From an uncultured Clostridia bacterium (GTDB lineage Bacteria; Bacillota; Clostridia; Peptostreptococcales; Acidaminobacteraceae): 16,983 nucleotides of DNA. Below are positions 12,998 to 16,983 of the stretch, piece after piece (position 1 is the first letter of the stretch; the number at the start of each line of letters is the position of its first letter). The translations under genes were made by a program, and so were the position numbers. The notes beneath the pieces were generated by a model, which did no database searches, was not told where the DNA came from, and was given only the letters and a program-made list of their open reading frames with translations. The stretch is taken from NCBI GenBank assembly GCA_945950065.1, contig CAMFGQ010000017.1:1-16983 (forward strand), read 5' to 3'.

Positions 12998-13828
12998 TTA
13001 TAGTAATTTGTCTAAAATACCTTCTAAGTCCTCACGGCTATAAACAGTGATCTCCAGCTTACTGGTTCGTTTACCCATGGAAATAGCTACCTTAGTGCCA
13101 AGTGCCTCACTTAACCGTTTCTCCATGTCAACAACATGGGGATCCTTTGGTGGATTTGGGATACCATCTACGGGACGTGTGCGCTTACTCATGGATTCAA
13201 GAGCACGAACCGAAAGACCTTCTTTAATCGCGAGTTCTGCAATCTTTTCACGTCTTTCTTCAGGGAACATAAGCAAAGCTCTACCATGACCAGCACTCAG
13301 TTCTCCTTTTTCTAGTTGATTAAGAATACTGGGAGAAAGGCCCAATAAGCGTATACTGTTGCTAATATGGACTCTGCTTTTTCCCACTTGGTCCGATAGT
13401 TCTTGCTGGGTTAGACCATACTCTTCCAGTAAAGCTTCATATCCTTGAGCCTCTTCAACAATGTTTAGATCTTCTCGTTGGAGGTTTTCGACCATGGCCA
13501 GTTTAGCCTGAGTGATTTCTTCTAGATCACGAACAATGGCAGGTATTTCCTTTAATCCAGCTTGGCGACTTGCGCGATAACGTCTTTCGCCTGCAACAAT
13601 CTCATAACCGCCAGCTACACGTCGGACAACAATCGGTTGAAGAACACCATGATCCTCTATGGATTGGGTCAGTGCTAGCAATCGATCCTCATCAAAGTCC
13701 TTCCTGGGTTGAGCAGGATTGGGCTTAATCTCATCTAGAGGTAGAGATTCAACTCGAAGAGTATCCTTCTGTGGACTCGTCGTTAGTAAGGCTTCAAGTC
13801 CCTTTCCTAATCCTCCCTTTTTTGCCAT
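12998..13828 (-). CDS. parB: Chromosome partition protein ParB (Spo0J)
   Basis: ParB binds parS, closes as a CTP-dependent clamp on DNA, loads SMC and works with ParA to separate origins. The 276 residues begin with the usual MAKKGGLGKGLEALL tail that stimulates ParA. The CTP-binding box GERRYRA (80-86) and ENLQRE (114-119) are intact, the helix-turn-helix lies around 139-160, and a C-terminal dimer domain follows. The ATG at 13828 has AAGGAG six bases upstream and overlaps the end of parA by 22 nt. Both parS sites lie just after its stop, as expected for the origin-proximal par locus. Confidence 0.97.
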   Translation of the reverse strand: MAKKGGLGKGLEALLTTSPQKDTLRVESLPLDEIKPNPAQPRKDFDEDRLLALTQSIEDHGVLQPIVVRRVAGGYEIVAGERRYRASRQAGLKEIPAIVRDLEEITQAKLAMVENLQREDLNIVEEAQGYEALLEEYGLTQQELSDQVGKSRVHISNSIRLLGLSPSILNQLEKGELSAGHGRALLMFPEERREKIAELAIKEGLSVRALESMSKRTRPVDGIPNPPKDPHVVDMEKRLSEALGTKVAISMGKRTSKLEITVYSREDLEGILDKLL

Positions 13829-14580
13829 GTTTCACTCCTTTTAATAAATTCGCGCACCCATCTCTTAAAGCTCATGGAGCCACGGGATAGGCTGTCGTAG
13901 TCATAAATGTTCATTCCATAGCTGGGTGCTTCGGCTAAACGCACATTTCTTGGAATCTCGGTATTGTATACCTTGTCTTTGAAGAAATTTCGAACCTCTG
14001 CAGCTACATCCTTGGTTAAGTTGTTTCTCTTGTCCACCATATTAAGAAGCACACCTTCCACTTCTAGAGTAGGGTTTAATCCTCGTTGCATCATATCGAT
14101 GGTTTCCATGAGCTGAGAGAGTCCTTCCAGTGCATAGTATTCACACTGAATGGGGATCAGTACCGTATCTGAAGCGACAAGTGCATTGACAGAGAGAAGT
14201 CCAAGAGAAGGGGGACAGTCTAATAAAACATAATCATAGTCCTTCTTGATGTTTTGAAGCTTATTCTTTAGAAGCATTGGGTCTTTACCCTCACTTTCTA
14301 AAGAGAAAGCAGCCAAATCTCTAGATGAAGGAAGGATATCTAAGTTCTTCTCCAAAGAAAGAAGGATATCCTGAGCCTCCACCTCTCCATGAAAGAGCTC
14401 ATAAATACTTCCCTTATCTGATGCTTCCTGTCCAAAACCACTGGTGGTATTGCTCTGTGGGTCCAGATCCACCACCAAGACCTTTTTCTTTCTTCTGGCA
14501 AGGCCTACTGCCAGATTGATGGTGACTGTGGTTTTACCCACACCACCTTTTTGATTAAATAGCGCTACCACCTTTGACAT
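13807..14580 (-). CDS. parA: Chromosome partition ATPase ParA (Soj)
   Basis: This is the ParA/Soj-type ATPase that moves ParB-parS complexes on the nucleoid and, in B. subtilis, also controls DnaA. The 257 residues show the deviant Walker A KGGVGKTT (11-18) with signature Lys11, the VVDLDPQSN motif (37-44) and the Walker B-like YVLLDCPPSLG. The ATG at 14580 has AGAGGTGA upstream. It follows the terminator of the mnmG-rsmG unit and overlaps parB, so a promoter should lie in the 14581-14610 stretch. TACAAT just after the terminator is a candidate -10, but no good -35 is seen. Confidence 0.97.
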   Translation of the reverse strand: MSKVVALFNQKGGVGKTTVTINLAVGLARRKKKVLVVDLDPQSNTTSGFGQEASDKGSIYELFHGEVEAQDILLSLEKNLDILPSSRDLAAFSLESEGKDPMLLKNKLQNIKKDYDYVLLDCPPSLGLLSVNALVASDTVLIPIQCEYYALEGLSQLMETIDMMQRGLNPTLEVEGVLLNMVDKRNNLTKDVAAEVRNFFKDKVYNTEIPRNVRLAEAPSYGMNIYDYDSLSRGSMSFKRWVREFIKRSETWQKRED

Positions 14581-14604
14581 AGTTCACCTCTTTAGTCATT
14601 GTAC

Positions 14605-14654
14605 CAAAAAAGATCTCCTTTGGCTAAAGAAAGCATAGCTTTAGAAGATCTTTT
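14605..14654 (-). terminator. Nested hairpin terminator after rsmG
   Basis: On the minus strand an outer 9-bp stem (AAAAGATCT at 14654-14646 with AGATCTTTT at 14615-14607) encloses an inner stem (CTAAAG 14644-14639 with CTTTAG 14629-14624). It ends in a run of six T. It separates the mnmG-rsmG unit from parA. Confidence 0.75.
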
Positions 14655-14679
14655 CTGTATTCAGACCTATTATTTGTTC

Positions 14680-15351
14680 TTAAAGTGGTTTTTTAGCGAT
14701 TTGATGAGGCTTTCTAGGATAGGAGGGTGCAGTATGATTGACTTTCTTTACTTCTAGAATACAGTGTGCATCCCCCATAATGGAGTAAGTGTGAAGTTCT
14801 ACTACATCTGCTCCTAATGCTCGTAAAGCTTTTGTCGACTGATCGAGTTCTTCTTGCACCTTTTCTCCCTTATATGCATAGAGAGAACCTCCTTTTTTTA
14901 AAAAGGGAATGGTAATTTCAAGAAGGACTGGAAGAGCTGCTAATGCCCTTGTCACAACAGCATCAAAGCTACCCCTAAGCTCAGTTCTTGCTGCATCTTC
15001 AGCTCGTGCATGGAGCAAGGTTACATTGGGAAGAGCCAGTTCTTCTACCACCTCATGTAAGAAGTTGATTCTTTTCTGCAGGGAATCCAAAAGAAGAAAT
15101 TCTACCTCTGGACAGAGGATCGCTAGAGGAATCCCTGGAAAGCCAGCGCCCGTACCTAGATCAAGTATCTTTCCTTGAAGCTGCCGATAGTCAAGGAGTT
15201 TTAAACTATCCTCAAAATGTTTATGGTAAAACTGCTTCTCGCTTGTTAGGGCAGTTAGATTCATGACTTTATTTTTCTCTAGCACCATCTCTTGGAAACG
15301 CCTGAGTTTAGTAATCTGTTCTTGGCTCATTCCTAATCTAAGCTTCTCCAC
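14680..15351 (-). CDS. rsmG: 16S rRNA (guanine-N7) methyltransferase RsmG
   Basis: RsmG methylates N7 of G527 (E. coli numbering) of 16S rRNA with S-adenosylmethionine, and its loss gives low-level streptomycin resistance in several species. With the start used here it has 223 residues. The cofactor site DLGTGAGFPG (about 64-73), the DSLQKRINFL strand and the VTRALA motif are typical. The start is taken as GTG at 15351-15349, because AAGGAGG lies four bases upstream. An ATG seven codons further on has no good ribosome binding site, and a longer frame to 15408 lies inside mnmG. It overlaps the mnmG stop by 14 nt, so coupling is likely. Confidence 0.93.
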   Translation of the reverse strand: MEKLRLGMSQEQITKLRRFQEMVLEKNKVMNLTALTSEKQFYHKHFEDSLKLLDYRQLQGKILDLGTGAGFPGIPLAILCPEVEFLLLDSLQKRINFLHEVVEELALPNVTLLHARAEDAARTELRGSFDAVVTRALAALPVLLEITIPFLKKGGSLYAYKGEKVQEELDQSTKALRALGADVVELHTYSIMGDAHCILEVKKVNHTAPSYPRKPHQIAKKPL

Positions 15352-16983
15352 TTCGCCTCCTTTTTTCCAGATAGATAAGAAGGACCGTAATGTCAGCAGG
15401 ACTGACACCGCTAATGCGTGAAGCTTGTCCTAAATTTAAGGGGCGCAATTGCTGTAGCTTTTGTCTTGCCTCGATGCGAAGATTATCTATTTCTAGATAG
15501 TCCAAATCTTCAGGTAGCACCTTAGCCTCTAGGCTTCGAAACTGCTCAACCTGACGCATCTGCTTATCGATGTATCCCTTATACTTCACTTCGATTTCAA
15601 CCATGTTGCGCACTTCGGCTGAAGCAGATCCTGCTACACCGAGGATCTCAAAGTCTTCATAGCTCATATCACTGCGTTTTAACAGTTGATGAAGCGTAGG
15701 TGTGGAATGCAATTCTCCTGCCCCTTTTTCTTTCAAATAGGGATTGATCTCTTCCAGTGGCAGTTTTGTCAGATTGAGTCTTTCCATTTCTTCATCAAAG
15801 GCCTTCTGTTTCTGTTCAAGTCGATTTTTTCGCTCTTCCTCAACGAGACCCACCTCTATCCCTTTGGGCGTTAAGCGGAAGTCTGCATTGTCTTGACGAA
15901 GAACAAGACGGTATTCTGCACGGGAAGTCATCATTCTAAAGGGTTCATTGGTACCCTTGGTAACGAGATCATCGATCAGGACTCCGATATAGGCTTCATC
16001 TCTCCCAAGGATCAAGGGTTCTTTACCCTCTAGCTTGAGATGAGCATTGATGCCAGCCAAGAGCCCTTGAGCTGCTGCTTCTTCATAACCACTGGAACCA
16101 TTGATTTGTCCTGCAAAAAAGAGATTCTCTATCTCTTTGCTCTCCAGAGATAACTTGAGAATTCTTGGATCGATGCAGTCGTATTCAATGGCATAACCGG
16201 GTCTCATGATTTTGACCTTCTCAAGACCCTCTATGGAAGAGAGAAACTCCTCCTGAATGGTTTCTGGGAGGGAGGTACTCATACCCTGAACATACAGTTC
16301 ATGAGTGTTCTCTCCTTCAGGTTCAAGGAAGAGCTGATGACGATCTTTCCCAGCAAAGCGTGTTATTTTGTCTTCTATTGAGGGGCAGTATCTTGCTCCC
16401 GTTCCTTCTATATGACCACTGTACATAGCAGAGAGTTCAATGTTATCCTGGATAATTTGATGTGTTTCAGGATTAGAATAACCCAAATAACAAGGAATCT
16501 CATTGAAATCAAGGTGATCATTTAAAAAGCTAAAGGGAACAACCCTTTCATCACCCCACTGAGGAATCAGCTTATCGTAATCGACATGCTTACCATGGAT
16601 TCGTGCTGGTGTTCCTGTCTTAAAGCGTCGTAGTTCAATGCCATGAGATTTTAAATCTTGGCTAAGGAGTTTACTATTGGCTAATCCACTAGGACCAGAA
16701 TCAATGACTTCATGACCAATAAAGCATAGACTCCTCAAATAGGTCCCGGTGGCAAGAATCACAGCTTTTCCATAAAAGGTAAGGCCTTTGGTTTTTACAC
16801 CTTTGACTTGCTTATCCTCAATGATGAGTTCCGTAACCTCAGCTTGGCGAAGATCGAGATTGTCTTGATCTTCCAGGATTTTTTTCATTTCTTCGTGATA
16901 ACGATATTTATCTGCTTGAACACGAAGCGAATGAACAGCAGGTCCTTTAGCCGTATTGAGCATTTTGGACTGAATCGTAGCTT
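15338..16983 (-). CDS. mnmG: tRNA uridine-5-carboxymethylaminomethyl modification enzyme MnmG, 5' end outside window
   Basis: MnmG (GidA) is an FAD enzyme that, with MnmE, modifies the wobble uridine of several tRNAs. The visible part has about 547 residues. It enters at the right edge in frame as ATIQSKMLNTAKGPAVHSLR, which matches the family, so roughly 80 N-terminal residues with the FAD-binding GxGxxG are missing. Seen here are GTGARYCPSIEDKITRF, the conserved RPGYAIEYDCIDP and ASRAEYRL-like SRAEYRLVLRQDNAD. The C-terminal helical domain has GQASRISGVSPADI. The gene leads rsmG in the standard origin-proximal order. Upstream mnmE is expected but not seen. Confidence 0.96.
   Translation of the reverse strand, partial: ATIQSKMLNTAKGPAVHSLRVQADKYRYHEEMKKILEDQDNLDLRQAEVTELIIEDKQVKGVKTKGLTFYGKAVILATGTYLRSLCFIGHEVIDSGPSGLANSKLLSQDLKSHGIELRRFKTGTPARIHGKHVDYDKLIPQWGDERVVPFSFLNDHLDFNEIPCYLGYSNPETHQIIQDNIELSAMYSGHIEGTGARYCPSIEDKITRFAGKDRHQLFLEPEGENTHELYVQGMSTSLPETIQEEFLSSIEGLEKVKIMRPGYAIEYDCIDPRILKLSLESKEIENLFFAGQINGSSGYEEAAAQGLLAGINAHLKLEGKEPLILGRDEAYIGVLIDDLVTKGTNEPFRMMTSRAEYRLVLRQDNADFRLTPKGIEVGLVEEERKNRLEQKQKAFDEEMERLNLTKLPLEEINPYLKEKGAGELHSTPTLHQLLKRSDMSYEDFEILGVAGSASAEVRNMVEIEVKYKGYIDKQMRQVEQFRSLEAKVLPEDLDYLEIDNLRIEARQKLQQLRPLNLGQASRISGVSPADITVLLIYLEKRRRSGEA

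Noticed and set aside
13828..13835. Perfect parS half-site TGTTTCAC at the parB start
   Set aside because: Only one arm is present, and the bases are explained by the parB start codon and its upstream spacer.
15352..15408. Longer rsmG start at 15408
   Set aside because: The extra residues lie within mnmG and do not resemble RsmG. The GTG at 15351 has AAGGAGG at good distance.
1..16983. Search for CRISPR arrays, transposase genes, prophage or toxin-antitoxin pairs
   Set aside because: No direct-repeat arrays, recognisable transposase or integrase motifs, or toxin-antitoxin-like pairs were seen by eye. The window is mainly housekeeping.

Overview
The window looks like chromosome from a low-to-mid GC Gram-positive bacterium of the Bacillota, most likely class Clostridia, close to the replication origin. 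The grounds are the gene order mnmG-rsmG-parA-parB, two perfect parS sites, a large Firmicutes-type SRP RNA with an Alu domain, a T-box leader, and strong AGGAGG ribosome binding sites. Every gene from about 3.9 kb to the right edge lies on the minus strand except one. This fits replication running right to left from an oriC beyond the right edge (inference).

Left part (1-3.9 kb, plus strand): the tail of an unrecognised gene, then a sigma-A-type promoter and a T-box riboswitch with its terminator. These lead into a metN-metI-metQ ABC importer operon of the methionine/NlpA family. A separate small coiled-coil lipoprotein gene and a strong hairpin terminator follow.

Middle (3.9-9.5 kb): secA, prfB and an imidazolonepropionase-like amidohydrolase are packed head to tail on the minus strand. 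prfB is split by the classical programmed +1 frameshift of release factor 2 (CTT TGA C), so the full protein has 363 residues rather than the 324 of its longest open frame. A small membrane-anchored orphan gene reads the other way from the intergenic space upstream of secA and ends at a hairpin shared with the convergent hydrolase gene.

Right part (9.6-17 kb, minus strand): mnmG (5' end outside the window) and rsmG form one unit that ends in a nested hairpin terminator. Then come parA, parB, two identical parS sites, a duplicated DUF1576-type membrane protein, a 113-residue orphan protein and tadA. A tRNA-Ser(GGA) abuts the tadA stop codon directly, the SRP RNA follows 3 nt after the tRNA, and its terminator is followed at once by an alpha/beta hydrolase gene. 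This tight packing suggests that partition, tRNA editing, tRNA-Ser and protein-targeting RNA may share transcripts that are cut apart by RNA processing.

Most genes are housekeeping. No CRISPR array, insertion sequence, prophage or clear defence system was seen. The points most worth a second look are the T-box whose specifier does not look like a methionine codon, the seamless tadA/tRNA-Ser/SRP RNA junction, the U73 discriminator of the tRNA, and the duplicated transporter-like protein beside parS.
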